64,000 nt of DNA, taken from RGIG9379 sp031553005 (GTDB lineage Bacteria; Bacteroidota; Bacteroidia; Bacteroidales; Paludibacteraceae). Each line of letters opens with the position of its first letter. Positions within the stretch are counted from its first letter, which is position 1. Below the pieces are notes generated by a model. That model made no database searches. It was not told where the DNA came from and worked only from the letters and a program-made list of their open reading frames with translations. The stretch covers positions 116,887 to 180,886 of the forward strand of contig JAVBMA010000010.1 of NCBI GenBank assembly GCA_031553005.1, written 5' to 3'. The position numbers and the translations under genes were made by a program. This document shows positions 44,116 to 53,991 of this stretch, one piece after another.

Positions 44116-45063
44116 ATGAGGAAGTTACTGATTATAAGTATGCTGTTTTTCATCGTTGTTGAGGGGACGAGGGCGCAAGAAGATGTGCTCTTCACCAACC
44201 GGCAACTGCAGGTATCACAGACCAATCCGGCATACATTCCCGAAATTATGTACGCCACCATTATGCTGGGCGGGCGTTTGCAGTGGGTTGGAATAGACGG
44301 CGCGCCGAAGACATTTTACGCTGGCGGAAAATATTTTTTCATGGGAGCACACTCGCAAATCGGGCTGTCGGTTTTGGCAGACAAAATCGGCTACCAGCAA
44401 ACCATCAACCCTAAACTGACCTACGCATTTATGCTCCCGATATGGGACGATAGTTACATCAACTTCGGACTGGGCGCCGGGTTAAAAAATCGCTCTTACG
44501 ATGCAGCCCAAATTGACGGTAACACGCAGGGGAATGAAGACCTCTACTACAATCAGGAAAAAGGGACTGTACCCGACCTCGAAGCGGGTATTGAGATTTT
44601 GATTCAAAACTTCGAATTCGGATTTGCCGCAAACCATATTATGGGGGGCAACAAAGAAATAGAGATGAAGCCGCTCTTCTCGGGCTACGTCCTCTTTTTA
44701 CAGCAGACCTCCGAGTGGTGGCAAATCGTTCCGTCTTACTCCGTTTACAACTACCAAAATAGGTGGAAACACCAGATTGCTCTTCGATTCAACTACATCT
44801 TTGACTACGAGTGGCATCCGTCCGACCTCTTTTATGTAGAAGCTGCCTTTCGCCCCAACTACGAAGGTTCGGCGATTGCCGGCATAAACATCTTTTCGTT
44901 CTTGACGGTTTTTTACTCTTACGACTACTTTTTCGGAAACCTGCGGCACGGTAACTACGGCTCGCACGAAATCGGCTTGGGATTCAAAATCCCGCAAAAA
45001 CACCAAAGTTGCTACGCCAACTATGGCAAATCTCGCAAATATACGCGATACACGAGAAAGTGA
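44116..45063 (+). CDS. PorP/SprF-family T9SS outer-membrane protein
   Basis: A 315-residue protein with a signal peptide (LLIISMLFFIVVEGTRAQ) and the PorP/SprF start EDVLFTNRQLQVSQTNPAYIPE, followed by beta-barrel-like alternating strands to GSHEIGLGFKI. In gliding Bacteroidota SprF is needed for export of the neighbouring SprB adhesin, whose tail is type B. The gene lies 215 bases after a protein with such a tail, so the pair is very probably functional: this protein is the dedicated T9SS partner of the giant protein. The basic C-terminus is slightly longer than usual. Confidence 0.88.
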   Translation: MRKLLIISMLFFIVVEGTRAQEDVLFTNRQLQVSQTNPAYIPEIMYATIMLGGRLQWVGIDGAPKTFYAGGKYFFMGAHSQIGLSVLADKIGYQQTINPKLTYAFMLPIWDDSYINFGLGAGLKNRSYDAAQIDGNTQGNEDLYYNQEKGTVPDLEAGIEILIQNFEFGFAANHIMGGNKEIEMKPLFSGYVLFLQQTSEWWQIVPSYSVYNYQNRWKHQIALRFNYIFDYEWHPSDLFYVEAAFRPNYEGSAIAGINIFSFLTVFYSYDYFFGNLRHGNYGSHEIGLGFKIPQKHQSCYANYGKSRKYTRYTRK

Positions 45064-45245
45064 GAATAGAAGTATATTAGACAAATGTGAGGCTGTTTTT
45101 TTGGCACATTTTGTTCAAGCGGACAAAAGTGTGGCTGTATTTCAGAAAGTTTTCAACAACTTATCTTAGGCGTGAGAAGTTATAACCAAAGTCTCCTTTG
45201 AGTTAACAGCCTCGTCTACTGGTCTACTAATTAACACAAAAAGAA

Positions 45246-45284
45246 ATGCCGCTAAATACATTTTATTTCTGTATCTAACGGCAT
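45246..45284 (-). terminator. Terminator of the rpsU-xerC-hpf operon
   Basis: A 14-bp stem with two mismatches (45246-45259 with 45271-45284) is followed on the minus strand by a U-rich stretch. It lies about 60 bases past the hpf stop. Confidence 0.6.
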
Positions 45285-45342
45285 ATCAGTTTTGTTTCCG
45301 GAATTGAATTAACAGGATAATCCTTCATTCAACTCTTTATCA

Positions 45343-45639
45343 TTAGCTTCTTGCTTTTTCCTTCGTTTTAATCAATTGACGGATAAGGGCTTCCATTGCA
45401 TTATCAAAAGCTTCTTCAAATGTATCGGCCACTTTGGTCACCACTAATTCGTTATTCGGAATCAATGCTTTCATCAATACTTCCTTGTTATCTGCAGCTT
45501 CCGGTTTTATGACTTTTAATGACACGTCTATTGCGGTTATTTCATCAGAATATTGTTCCAATTTCGTAACTTTCTTTTGAATAAATTCTTCCAACTTCGC
45601 TGTTGCATCAAAATGAATTGCTTTAATTGTTACTTTCAT
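45343..45639 (-). CDS. hpf: Ribosome hibernation-promoting factor
   Basis: A 98-residue HPF/RaiA-family protein starting at MKVTIKAIHFDATAKLEEFIQKK; the frame extends five codons upstream, but the ATG at 45639 has a clear Shine-Dalgarno sequence (ggagg at 45648-45652, 8 bases ahead), uncommon in this phylum. The beta-alpha-beta-beta-alpha fold signature includes KLEQYSDEITAIDVSLKV and DTFEEAFDNAMEAL. It binds the ribosomal A/P sites and keeps idle ribosomes stable in stationary phase. The gene follows xerC by 18 bases in an operon led by rpsU. Confidence 0.92.
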   Translation of the reverse strand: MKVTIKAIHFDATAKLEEFIQKKVTKLEQYSDEITAIDVSLKVIKPEAADNKEVLMKALIPNNELVVTKVADTFEEAFDNAMEALIRQLIKTKEKARS

Positions 45640-45657
45640 TGTCTTGTCCTCCAAATT

Positions 45658-46545
45658 TTACGCTCGAGGGTGAGCTTGTTTATAAATTTTTTGTAACTGT
45701 TCGAAAGTGGTATGTGTATACACTTCCGTTGCGGCAAGGGTGCTGTGTCCCAAAAGTTCTTTTACTGCATTCAATTCTGCCCCATTGTTCAGCATTGCGG
45801 TAGCAAAAGTGTGCCGCAGCACATGGGGACTTCTTTTCGACAGGGAGCTTACCATTGTTATGTACTTATTCACAACCCGGTAGACCAACATTGGATATAA
45901 ATTATCCCCATCTTCTTTTATAAAGAAATTTCCGGAATGACCGCAAACAGTATTATTGCGTATTTTCATGTATTCCAGAAGAGACTCTTTCAGGTTGTCT
46001 CCAAAAGGTAGAAGGCGTTGTTTATTCCGTTTTCCCGTTATGATAACGGTTTTTCCGTTTAAGTCTATATCCGTGTCTTTTATGCCTATCAGTTCGGATA
46101 AGCGTATTCCCAATGAATAAAACATCTCTATCATCAATTTATCTCTTACGCCTTCAAAATCGCTTTCGAACAGGCCGTCATAATCATCCAAAAGGTTTTC
46201 CATTTCATCTTCTTTCAAAAACTTCGGCAACTGCTTTTTGTTTTTAGGAGCCACAATTTTCTTCAGGGGATTATAGGAAACAAGATTATGTTGTTTTAAG
46301 AAACGATAGAAAGATTTTAATGAGGAGAGTTTCCGGTTTACCGAACTTGCCGAAGTACCGCTTTCCATCAAAGATACAATCCATTCCCTTATGAGGGAGG
46401 CATCAATTTTATCAGGTTCAAACGCTATTGACCTACTTTCTACAAAATCACGAAACTGAGATAAGTCAGTCTCATAAGATACAAAAGTATGAGAAGAATA
46501 GCCCTTCTCATACTTTATATATTGTAGAAATTTCTCTATAAACAT
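45658..46545 (-). CDS. xerC: Tyrosine recombinase XerC/D
   Basis: A 295-residue Xer-type recombinase: an N-terminal SAM-like domain (EKFLQYIKYEKGYSSHTFVSYE) and a catalytic domain with arginine in LGIRLSEL, the H-x-x-R box HVLRHTFAT, LLGHSTLAATEVYTH (second His and the Tyr nucleophile). It resolves chromosome dimers at dif with a partner Xer. All four catalytic boxes are intact, unlike the ICE integrase. It sits between rpsU and hpf on the same strand, the usual place for this gene in Bacteroidales. Confidence 0.92.
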   Translation of the reverse strand: MFIEKFLQYIKYEKGYSSHTFVSYETDLSQFRDFVESRSIAFEPDKIDASLIREWIVSLMESGTSASSVNRKLSSLKSFYRFLKQHNLVSYNPLKKIVAPKNKKQLPKFLKEDEMENLLDDYDGLFESDFEGVRDKLMIEMFYSLGIRLSELIGIKDTDIDLNGKTVIITGKRNKQRLLPFGDNLKESLLEYMKIRNNTVCGHSGNFFIKEDGDNLYPMLVYRVVNKYITMVSSLSKRSPHVLRHTFATAMLNNGAELNAVKELLGHSTLAATEVYTHTTFEQLQKIYKQAHPRA

Positions 46546-46620
46546 AAAAGAGCAGATTACTAATAAGTACCTGCAACGAATTTATGTAAAAGTTTTGTAT
46601 TTGCAATACAAAATAATATT

Positions 46621-46812
46621 TTATTCTTCGGTACGTTGAAGATTTTGTACGTAAACAGCGTGAATTTTTTGTTGACGTTTTTTTACCGACGGTTTATCAA
46701 ACTGTTGTCTGCTTCTAAGTTCTTTAACAACGCCTGTTTTTTCAAATTTTCTTTTAAATTTCTTTAAGGCTTTTTCTATATTTTCGCCTTCTTTAATTGG
46801 AACTACAATCAT
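46621..46812 (-). CDS. rpsU: 30S ribosomal protein S21
   Basis: A 63-residue basic ribosomal protein: MIVVPIKEGENIEKALKKFKRK, then VVKELRSRQQFDKPSVKKR, the standard S21 sequence. S21 of the small subunit aids translation initiation. In this phylum S21 is often linked to lost Shine-Dalgarno use. It heads the rpsU-xerC-hpf operon. Confidence 0.95.
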   Translation of the reverse strand: MIVVPIKEGENIEKALKKFKRKFEKTGVVKELRSRQQFDKPSVKKRQQKIHAVYVQNLQRTEE

Positions 46813-47006
46813 AATTTATTTTTTGTTTTTAAAGGATTTACATAAAAATCGCGCGGCAAAAGTAGTCATTCTTTTTATATTTTCAAATCATTTCAAATAA
46901 GTTTTTGACAAGAAAAACATTTTAAGTTCTTTGTCGTTATTTTTTATGTGAAATAAAAATGACCGGATTAAATTTGCATTTCCATATACAATTTATATAT
47001 AAATAT

Positions 47007-48809
47007 ATGAAAACAATCCCAGAACGACTCGCCGCCTTACGGCAAATGATGCGAAGCTGCGGTATCTCGGCGTATATCATCCCTTCTTCCGACCCTCACC
47101 TGAGCGAATACGTTGCGGGTCACTGGAAACGCAGGGAATGGATTTCCGGATTTGACGGCTCGGCCGGAACTGTTGTAGTATTAGCGGAACAAGCGGGGCT
47201 ATGGACAGACTCCCGATACTTCCTGCAAGCAGAAATACAGTTGGAAGGTTCAGGAATTCGCCTTTTTAAAGAAGGAACTTCCGACGTTCCGGATTACTCC
47301 GCATGGATTATCTCAAACTTGCCCAAAGGCTCAACGGTGGGAATAGACGGGGAAGTATTTTCAACGTATGAAGCCGAAGAAATGAGGGGAAAATTTACTT
47401 CCTCCGGATTGGAATTGAAAACTGACCTCGTATTGATAAACGAAAAATGGACAGGCCTCCCTCCTCTTCCTGAAAATAATGTATTTATTTATGATGAAAA
47501 ATTTGCGGGGCTTTCCTGTTCTGAAAAAATCAAGCTCATCGGGGAAAAAGTCGGAAAGGCACATGCAGATATCCTGCTCCTGACAGGATTGGATGAGATT
47601 GCTTGGGTTTTTAATATCAGGGGAACCGATGTAGAGTATAATCCGGTTACAATTGCCTATGCAATGATTGCAACAGACTCGGCTTGCATTTTTATTGATA
47701 AAACGAAACTATCGCCTGAAGTAATTGCCCATTTTGAGCAGAACGACGTAAAGATATTTCCCTATTTGTCCGTATTTGATATTTTATCAAAATTACCTTC
47801 CGACTACCGTATTCTGATTGATAAGCAAAAAGTCAACTTTGCCCTTTTCGAGTCAATCCCCTCTTCGGTATCTGTTGTTGAAAAAGAGTCGCCCGTAAGC
47901 ATACTCAAAGCTATCAAAAACGAAGTGGAAATCGAAGGCACAATAAATGCAGTAATAAAAGACGGTGTTGCTTTAACGCATGCTTTTTACTGGTTGAAAA
48001 AAGAGTTGGAGGCAGGGCAGATAGTTACCGAAATCTCTTTTGCCGAAAAGCTGAAGGAGTGCAGAGGCAGGCAGGACGATTTTTGGGGCGAAAGTTTTGC
48101 CACAATTACGGGATACGCAGCAAAAGGCGCTATTGTACATTGCATCACAACTCCGGAAAATGATACGGAATTGCACCCCGATGGTTTATTTTTGGTCGAT
48201 TCGGGAGGTAATTACCTCGACGGAACTACGGACATTACCCGCACAATTGTAATCGGGAAAGCCACTGCACAACAAAAAACAGATTACACAAATGTACTGA
48301 AAGGGCATATTGCACTTGCGACCATCAGATTTCCGGAAGGTACGCACGGAGTTCAATTAGACATTCTTGCCCGCCAGTTTTTATGGAATGAATGCATCAA
48401 CTACGGACATGGGACAGGACATGGCATCGGGCATTTTTTATCTGTACACGAAGGGCCTCAAAACATTCGGATTCGGGACAACGGAGTTGAACTTAAACCC
48501 GGAATGTTGTTATCGAATGAGCCCGGAGTATACAGGAAAGGTGAATATGGAATCCGGCTGGAAAATATGATACTGGTAAAAGAGTGTAAAGAGTCTGATT
48601 TTGGCCCTTTCTATGAATTCGAAACATTATCGCTTTTTCCATTCGATTGGGAAGCAATAGATATAAATATGCTTTCCGTAAAAGAGTTGGAATGGTTAAA
48701 TAATTATCATCAAATTGTTTATCAAAAATTAAGTCCGTTTTTACCGGAAAAAGAAAAGGAATGGTTAAAGATTAAAACAAATTTAACGTACAAGTTCCCA
48801 AGATTTTAG
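47007..48809 (+). CDS. Xaa-Pro aminopeptidase (aminopeptidase P family, M24)
   Basis: A 600-residue protein from ATG 47007 (MKTIPERLAALRQMM); the frame is open 16 codons further but that extension lacks family similarity. Two creatinase-like N domains precede the M24 metallopeptidase domain, with metal ligands Asp398 and Asp409 (LVDSGGNYLDGTTDITR, 11 residues apart as in E. coli PepP), the His in GTGHGIGHFLSVHEGP, and glutamates in SNEPGVY and RLENMI. The length matches the long eukaryote-like APP1 form. It cleaves the first residue before proline, in the cytoplasm. Confidence 0.92.
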   Translation: MKTIPERLAALRQMMRSCGISAYIIPSSDPHLSEYVAGHWKRREWISGFDGSAGTVVVLAEQAGLWTDSRYFLQAEIQLEGSGIRLFKEGTSDVPDYSAWIISNLPKGSTVGIDGEVFSTYEAEEMRGKFTSSGLELKTDLVLINEKWTGLPPLPENNVFIYDEKFAGLSCSEKIKLIGEKVGKAHADILLLTGLDEIAWVFNIRGTDVEYNPVTIAYAMIATDSACIFIDKTKLSPEVIAHFEQNDVKIFPYLSVFDILSKLPSDYRILIDKQKVNFALFESIPSSVSVVEKESPVSILKAIKNEVEIEGTINAVIKDGVALTHAFYWLKKELEAGQIVTEISFAEKLKECRGRQDDFWGESFATITGYAAKGAIVHCITTPENDTELHPDGLFLVDSGGNYLDGTTDITRTIVIGKATAQQKTDYTNVLKGHIALATIRFPEGTHGVQLDILARQFLWNECINYGHGTGHGIGHFLSVHEGPQNIRIRDNGVELKPGMLLSNEPGVYRKGEYGIRLENMILVKECKESDFGPFYEFETLSLFPFDWEAIDINMLSVKELEWLNNYHQIVYQKLSPFLPEKEKEWLKIKTNLTYKFPRF

Positions 48810-48876
48810 TTAATTTAGTGCCGATTTTACAGCAAATTTTTTCAAATATAAAAAACACCTGATTAATTTTTTAAAA

Positions 48877-50280
48877 ATGAAAAAGTTCTTTTCAATCTTT
48901 ATTTTTTCGTTAATAGCCGCCTATGCTTTTGCAAGTGACGGATACAAAATTCAATTAACTGTTGCCAATTTAAAAAATACCAAAGCCTATCTGGCTTTTT
49001 ACTACAACGGGAAAACATATTCCAAAGATTCAACTATGTTGGATACAAAAGGAATAGGAACTTTTTCCAACAAGGAAAAATTGCCCGAAGGTATTTATAT
49101 CGTGTATTTTAGCCCTGACAAGTATTTTGACCTTTTAGTCGGCGCCGACCAAAACATAAAAATCAAAGCCGACACTGCCGATTTTTCTAAAATAACTGTA
49201 AGCGGTGGCGTCGAAAGCGTTAAATTTCAGGAGTTGGTCGATTATATGACTAAAAAACACAAAGAACAATTTGAACTCAGACAAAAATATACAGACAAAA
49301 AAATAGATTCGTTGTCATACGTTGAAAGCTCAAACAAACTATCGGATGAAGTAAGCGCATATCAAAACAAACAGATAGCTGAGAATAAAGGCTCTTTTTT
49401 TGCTGCTTTCATAAAAGGTACTATTCCGGTCGAAGTCCCCGAATTTGAGAACCTGCCCGATTCTGTCAGAAATATGGCTCGTTATCAATACATGAAAAAA
49501 CACTATTTCGACAATATTGACCTCAGTGACCCCCGCTTTCTGAAGACTCCTTTTTTTGCCGGCAAAGTGGATAATTTCATAAGTAAAAATATCATACAAC
49601 TCCCCGACTCGCTTGTCGCTGTCGCCATTGATTTAATTGAAAAAAGCAGTGGCAATGAAGAAACGCTTCAGGCTATGACCAGCCGTATGATGAATTACGG
49701 CCTCAAAAGCCAAATGATGGGAATGGATGCCATGTGGCTGGCATTAGCTGACAAATATTATTTGTCGGGAAAAGCAACATGGGCAGACTCGGCTTGGGTT
49801 GAAGACCTGCGGAAAGAAGCTAAAAAAATAAGGCACAACTTAGTTGGAATGGAAGCCCACAACTTGGTCGCACGCGATTCGAACAACCAGATTGTACAAT
49901 TGAGAGATTTAAAACAGGATTTTGTTCTGGTCTACTTCTTCGAACCATCTTGCGGCCACTGTAAAAAAATGACGCCGGAATTGTACGATTCAATCTATAC
50001 AAAATGGAAAGACAAAGGCTTCGAAGTGTTTGCTTTCTACACTCAAACCGATAGAAAAGAATGGCTTGATTTTATACACAAAAATCATTTGACCAACTGG
50101 ATAAATGTATGGGACCCATACCGCGAAACCCAATTCTGGGAATACTACGATGCCTCCTCAACCCCGGGAGTTTATCTATTGGATAAACAAAGGAAAATTA
50201 TAGCAAAAAAAATAGATATCCGTACATTAGATCTCATTTTACAGGAAGAATTGGTTAACCGGAAACAAAAAAACAAATAA
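48877..50280 (+). CDS. Thioredoxin-like protein with DUF4369-type N-domain
   Basis: A 467-residue exported protein with signal peptide MKKFFSIFIFSLIAAYAFA. The N-terminal part (residues about 22-105) resembles the DUF4369 beta domain, the middle is helical (DUF5106-like), and the last 140 residues form a TlpA-type thioredoxin fold with FEPSCGHCKKM (Cys359, Cys362). Such proteins catalyse disulfide exchange in the periplasm of Bacteroidota. No cytochrome or other partner gene is nearby. Confidence 0.82.
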   Translation: MKKFFSIFIFSLIAAYAFASDGYKIQLTVANLKNTKAYLAFYYNGKTYSKDSTMLDTKGIGTFSNKEKLPEGIYIVYFSPDKYFDLLVGADQNIKIKADTADFSKITVSGGVESVKFQELVDYMTKKHKEQFELRQKYTDKKIDSLSYVESSNKLSDEVSAYQNKQIAENKGSFFAAFIKGTIPVEVPEFENLPDSVRNMARYQYMKKHYFDNIDLSDPRFLKTPFFAGKVDNFISKNIIQLPDSLVAVAIDLIEKSSGNEETLQAMTSRMMNYGLKSQMMGMDAMWLALADKYYLSGKATWADSAWVEDLRKEAKKIRHNLVGMEAHNLVARDSNNQIVQLRDLKQDFVLVYFFEPSCGHCKKMTPELYDSIYTKWKDKGFEVFAFYTQTDRKEWLDFIHKNHLTNWINVWDPYRETQFWEYYDASSTPGVYLLDKQRKIIAKKIDIRTLDLILQEELVNRKQKNK

Positions 50281-50289
50281 TTACATTCA

Positions 50290-50319
50290 CGTAGAGACGG
50301 GGCGTGCCCCGTCTCTACG
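50290..50319. repeat. GTAGAG palindrome, copy 1
   Basis: A 14-bp perfect inverted repeat (cgtagagacggggc, 2-base centre, mirror). Related, more degenerate copies are at 55591-55616 and 63580-63616. It lies 10 bases after a stop codon and upstream of a carbonic anhydrase gene. Confidence 0.7.
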
Positions 50320-50342
50320 AACACATATATATATTCAATTTC

Positions 50343-50861
50343 ATGGCACTAATAAAATCAGTACGGGGTTTTACCCCTCAAATCGGAGAAAATGTTTTTC
50401 TGGCAGACAATGCAACTATCATTGGAGATGTCATCATAGGCAAAGATTGCAGTATTTGGTTTCATACAGTGCTCCGCGGAGACGTTAATTCCATTCGCAT
50501 CGGCAATAAAGTAAACATACAGGACGGAGCCATATTACACACGCTTTACGAAAAATCAACAATTGAAATCGGAGATAATGTTTCTGTCGGACACAACGCT
50601 ATTATTCATGGCGCCAAAATATGCAACAATGTGTTGATAGGAATGGGAGCCACGATTCTGGATGATGCTGTAATCGGCGAAAACTCTATTATTGCGGCAA
50701 ATGCACTTGTGACAAGCGGGACAATCGTCGAACCGGGTAGCCTGTATGCAGGTGTTCCCGCCAAGAAAATAAAAGACGTTTCTCCTGAACAGACAAAAGA
50801 GATGATTGAAAAAATCTCTAATAATTACTTAATGTACGCCAGTTGGTACAAAGAAGAGTAA
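50343..50861 (+). CDS. Gamma-carbonic-anhydrase-family protein
   Basis: A 172-residue left-handed beta-helix protein from ATG 50343 (MALIKSVRGFTPQIG); an earlier GTG at 50304 lies inside the palindromic repeat and is rejected. Hexapeptide repeats run from about residue 15 to 140 (IIGDVIIGKDCSIWFHTVLRGDV..., VSVGHNAIIHGAKI), with histidine pattern H...H-x4-H typical of the metal site of the gamma class. Family members are zinc or iron carbonic anhydrases or ferripyochelin-binding-like proteins; activity here is not certain. A hairpin terminator follows. Confidence 0.88.
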   Translation: MALIKSVRGFTPQIGENVFLADNATIIGDVIIGKDCSIWFHTVLRGDVNSIRIGNKVNIQDGAILHTLYEKSTIEIGDNVSVGHNAIIHGAKICNNVLIGMGATILDDAVIGENSIIAANALVTSGTIVEPGSLYAGVPAKKIKDVSPEQTKEMIEKISNNYLMYASWYKEE

Positions 50862-50898
50862 AAAAATACAGAAAATATAACAAGCAATTCAGATAAAG

Positions 50899-50924
50899 AG
50901 GCAATATAGTGTTGCCTTTTTTTT
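50899..50924 (+). terminator. Terminator after the gamma-carbonic-anhydrase gene
   Basis: A short 6-bp stem aggcaa/ttgcct around tatagtg is followed by eight T. It lies 38 bases after the stop. Confidence 0.6.
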
Positions 50925-51125
50925 ATGTAAAATACCAATATTTTTCTCGATAAAATCGAGACTTGTTCATTATTTCCGAAAAAATATTCATTTGAAAAAT
51001 AAAATGTGAAAACATTTTATTTTTTTGTGAACTCCAAAAACAAATATGTGAAGTTATTACCTTAAAAAGTGAATTATTTTTTTCTTGCCTCATTATTTTT
51101 ACATCAGTCTTACAAAACGACCACA

Positions 51126-52268
51126 ATGAGAATGTCTTTCAAAATAGCAGCTATATGCATAATGCTTGGAGCATTCCAATCAGCGATGTCGCAAAAAATG
51201 CACAAAATAGACGCATCAAATTCCAATATCCGGTATATAGGAAGAATTGATGACTCCAATCCGGGCAATATCGTTTTCTCATTCCCCGGGGTAAGCATTA
51301 AGGCTAAATTTCAAGGAACGGCTATCGATGCCATAATAAAAGAGCATGGAACGGGCAATGCGGCGGGAACCAATTACCTCAACATAATAATAGACGGAGG
51401 TTCTCCGGTAAAACTCAAACTGTCTCGCACTAAAACCGTTTACGAATTAGCACGTAACCTTAGCGAAGGTATACATACAGTTGAAATTTTTAAATTAACC
51501 GAAAGTAGTGTTGGGAAAGTAGAATTTCAGGGATTTCAATTAGAAACGGGAAAAACACTTCTCAGCCCTGAACTCCTTTCTCCCAGAAAAATTGAATTTA
51601 TAGGAAATTCTATCACCTGCGGATATGGGAATGAGGTTTCCATAGAAAACCCAAACAGTGTGCCCGGTGGTTTTACTTCCGTAAATGAAAACAATTATAA
51701 AGCATGGGGAGCAATCACCGCGCGTAACCTGAATGCACAATATTCATGCGTAGCATATTCGGGCCGGGGATTGTACAAAAACAACACTGGAACTACCGAC
51801 GGGACTCTTCCCCAAATATATGACAACACTATCGGCGATAATGCTTCTCCGGACTGGAACCATACCCGGTATATACCAAATGTGATTGTCATAAATCTGG
51901 GAACGAATGATTTTAATGCCGAAGCAAGCGGTTTTGGTATTGTCGACTCCACTGTGTTTGTAAATACTTACATCGCTTTTATCTCCAAATTAAGGAGTTA
52001 CTATCCTGATGCTGCTATTATATGTGCAGTGGGAACGATGATAAACGATGGTTATCCGGCAGGAGGATGGACAAGAATGCAAAGGTATGTGAGTGCTGTA
52101 AAAAAATATAAAAACAGCAATGGCGACAAGAATGTTTATCACTTTAAAATGAATCCCCAACTTCCTCCTTATGGAGAAGACTGGCATCCAAGCGAAGCTA
52201 CGCATAAAAGCATGGCTATTCAACTCACCGCTTTTATAAACAGCCTGCCTTCCAATATATGGGATTAG
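51126..52268 (+). CDS. CE2-type SGNH esterase (acetyl-carbohydrate esterase)
   Basis: A 380-residue secreted protein with signal peptide MRMSFKIAAICIMLGAFQSAMS; the frame opens 19 codons earlier, but the signal starts at ATG 51126. The N-terminal beta-sandwich (about 25-145) plus C-terminal SGNH hydrolase fold is the carbohydrate esterase 2 layout. Catalytic Ser162 is in GNSITCGYG; NLGTNDFNAE holds the oxyanion asparagine; DWHPSEATH near the end gives the His. It removes acetyl groups from plant cell-wall sugars. It is monocistronic. Confidence 0.88.
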   Translation: MRMSFKIAAICIMLGAFQSAMSQKMHKIDASNSNIRYIGRIDDSNPGNIVFSFPGVSIKAKFQGTAIDAIIKEHGTGNAAGTNYLNIIIDGGSPVKLKLSRTKTVYELARNLSEGIHTVEIFKLTESSVGKVEFQGFQLETGKTLLSPELLSPRKIEFIGNSITCGYGNEVSIENPNSVPGGFTSVNENNYKAWGAITARNLNAQYSCVAYSGRGLYKNNTGTTDGTLPQIYDNTIGDNASPDWNHTRYIPNVIVINLGTNDFNAEASGFGIVDSTVFVNTYIAFISKLRSYYPDAAIICAVGTMINDGYPAGGWTRMQRYVSAVKKYKNSNGDKNVYHFKMNPQLPPYGEDWHPSEATHKSMAIQLTAFINSLPSNIWD

Positions 52269-52497
52269 CCAAATACAAGTTGGAAATTAAACCGGATAAA
52301 TTGTCATTTGGAAAGAATATAAAAAGCGGCTGTCGCTTCGACTTTTGACAACAAGACAAACAAATCCGGTAAAATTGATTAAAACAAAAGTAATTCTGAA
52401 AATAAATATACGACTACTATCTACAAATTTTATATAACTAAATTACCAAATCTAACGTAAAACGTAAATTTAGAACGTAAACTGCAAGTTTGTATGC

Positions 52498-52533
52498 AAA
52501 AAAATCCGGTCAGCTTTTTGACCGGATTTTTTT
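52498..52533. terminator. Bidirectional terminator
   Basis: A perfect 15-bp stem (52498-52512 with 52519-52533), loop of 6, with A7 on the left and T7 on the right. It can stop transcription from the CE2 gene on the plus strand and from the pseudouridine synthase on the minus strand. The rest of 52269-52630 is non-coding. Confidence 0.85.
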
Positions 52534-52630
52534 CTCTAAATAATTCCCTCTGACTATCATTTATCAATCATAGTTAATATGCCCCCTATATAAAGTTACT
52601 ATGTAACAATCGCACAGAGATAGAGAATAA

Positions 52631-53590
52631 TTATCTTCCCTTGCTATGCCCGCTTCTTTTGGGAGCCTCTGATTTTGTCCTTGCCTGAGGTTTGTTATTT
52701 AGCGCTTTTGATTTCCCTACTCTCGGACCGCTTCCGGTTTTGGCTTTATTTTTAGTCTCTGTTCTTTGTTCTCTCTTCTCTTTGGCATTTCCGTTAGCAG
52801 AGGCATTACTACTTTTCTTCGGCATTCCGGCATTGCTACTCTGATTAACCTTTTTGGATAATGAACTGTTTTTCTCGCTATCCGTTTTTTCCGATTCCTT
52901 AAGCAGGTCAAATAAGCCTTCCAATTCTAAAACTGTGAGAGGCCGCCAATTTCCTTGCCCCAGCTTATCAAGCTTGATATTCATAATCCGAATACGTTCA
53001 AGTTTGACCACTTCATAATCAAAATATTCGCACATACGCCTTATCTGCCTGTTCAGGCCTTGTATCAGCGTTATCTTAAATGTCGAAGGATTGATTTTTT
53101 CTATCTCGCACTTGCGTGTTACCCTATCTAAAATAGGTACGCCTTGTGACATGCGTGTCAGGAAATCGGGAGTTATCGGTTTGTTTACAGTTACAATATA
53201 CTCTTTCTTATGATTGTTTCCCGCCCGGAGTATTTTATTCACAATATCTCCGTCATTGGTAAGCAGTATCAATCCTTGCGAATCCTTATCCAAGCGCCCG
53301 ATAGGAAATATCCGTTGCTCATGTTGAATATAATCGATGATATTATCTTTATCGAGCGGATTGGTAGAACAAACGATACCTACAGGTTTGTTGAAAGCAA
53401 TGTATATAGGTTCTATTTCACTTTTAACCAGATTGCCATTGATTCTTACCTTTTGCCCCGGTAATACCCGGGAGCCGATAACGGCTTTTTTGCCGTCTAT
53501 GGTAACATTTCCGTTTTCTATATATTTGTCGGCTTCCCGTCTGGAGCAATAACCCGATGCACTGATATACTTATTTAAGCGGTATTCCAT
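52631..53590 (-). CDS. rRNA pseudouridine synthase, RluB/RluF group
   Basis: A 319-residue protein with an S4 RNA-binding domain (residues about 1-58: MEYRLNKYISASGYCSRREADKYI) and a RsuA/RluB-type catalytic domain with GRLDKDSQGL (catalytic Asp101) and LNRQIRRM. It isomerises uridines in 23S rRNA. Residues from about 225 to 319 form a long, lysine-, serine- and asparagine-rich basic tail of a type common in Bacteroidota homologues, absent from E. coli. Confidence 0.9.
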   Translation of the reverse strand: MEYRLNKYISASGYCSRREADKYIENGNVTIDGKKAVIGSRVLPGQKVRINGNLVKSEIEPIYIAFNKPVGIVCSTNPLDKDNIIDYIQHEQRIFPIGRLDKDSQGLILLTNDGDIVNKILRAGNNHKKEYIVTVNKPITPDFLTRMSQGVPILDRVTRKCEIEKINPSTFKITLIQGLNRQIRRMCEYFDYEVVKLERIRIMNIKLDKLGQGNWRPLTVLELEGLFDLLKESEKTDSEKNSSLSKKVNQSSNAGMPKKSSNASANGNAKEKREQRTETKNKAKTGSGPRVGKSKALNNKPQARTKSEAPKRSGHSKGR

Positions 53591-53666
53591 TTTGTGGTTT
53601 ATTAAATAGATGCAAAGATACGGATACTTTGATTACCGCTATCAAGGTAAAGAAAATATTGTATAG

Positions 53667-53984
53667 CTAAAGCATAGCTGCCGACACAGCTGTACGTATT
53701 TTTTCAAGTTTAGCCATAAAAGTACTATCTTGACATGCTATTTGCATATTATATTTTGTTTGAATACTGATAAGCGAGTAAGCCGGAATACCCAATGCCG
53801 CCTCAAACATCATTGCTGTTGTTGGTGTAACAGCTCTACGTTCGTTGAGTATATCATTCAAAATTTTGTACGACATTCCCATTTGTTTAGCCAAGAGACT
53901 TTGCGAAATTTTTCTATATTCAATTTCATCTTTCAACACTTCGCCCGGATGTGTGGGTGTAAACCCAAATCTTATATTTGTCAT
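53667..53984 (-). CDS. higA: HigA-family antitoxin
   Basis: A 105-residue XRE-type antitoxin: FGFTPTHPGEVLKDEIEYRKISQSLLAKQMGMS with the HigA family motif HPGE, then HTH and MMFEAALGIPAYSLISIQTKYNMQIA. It neutralises the toxin encoded just upstream on the same strand (7-base gap) and in such pairs represses the operon. Confidence 0.9.
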   Translation of the reverse strand: MTNIRFGFTPTHPGEVLKDEIEYRKISQSLLAKQMGMSYKILNDILNERRAVTPTTAMMFEAALGIPAYSLISIQTKYNMQIACQDSTFMAKLEKIRTAVSAAML

Positions 53985-53991
53985 AATTATT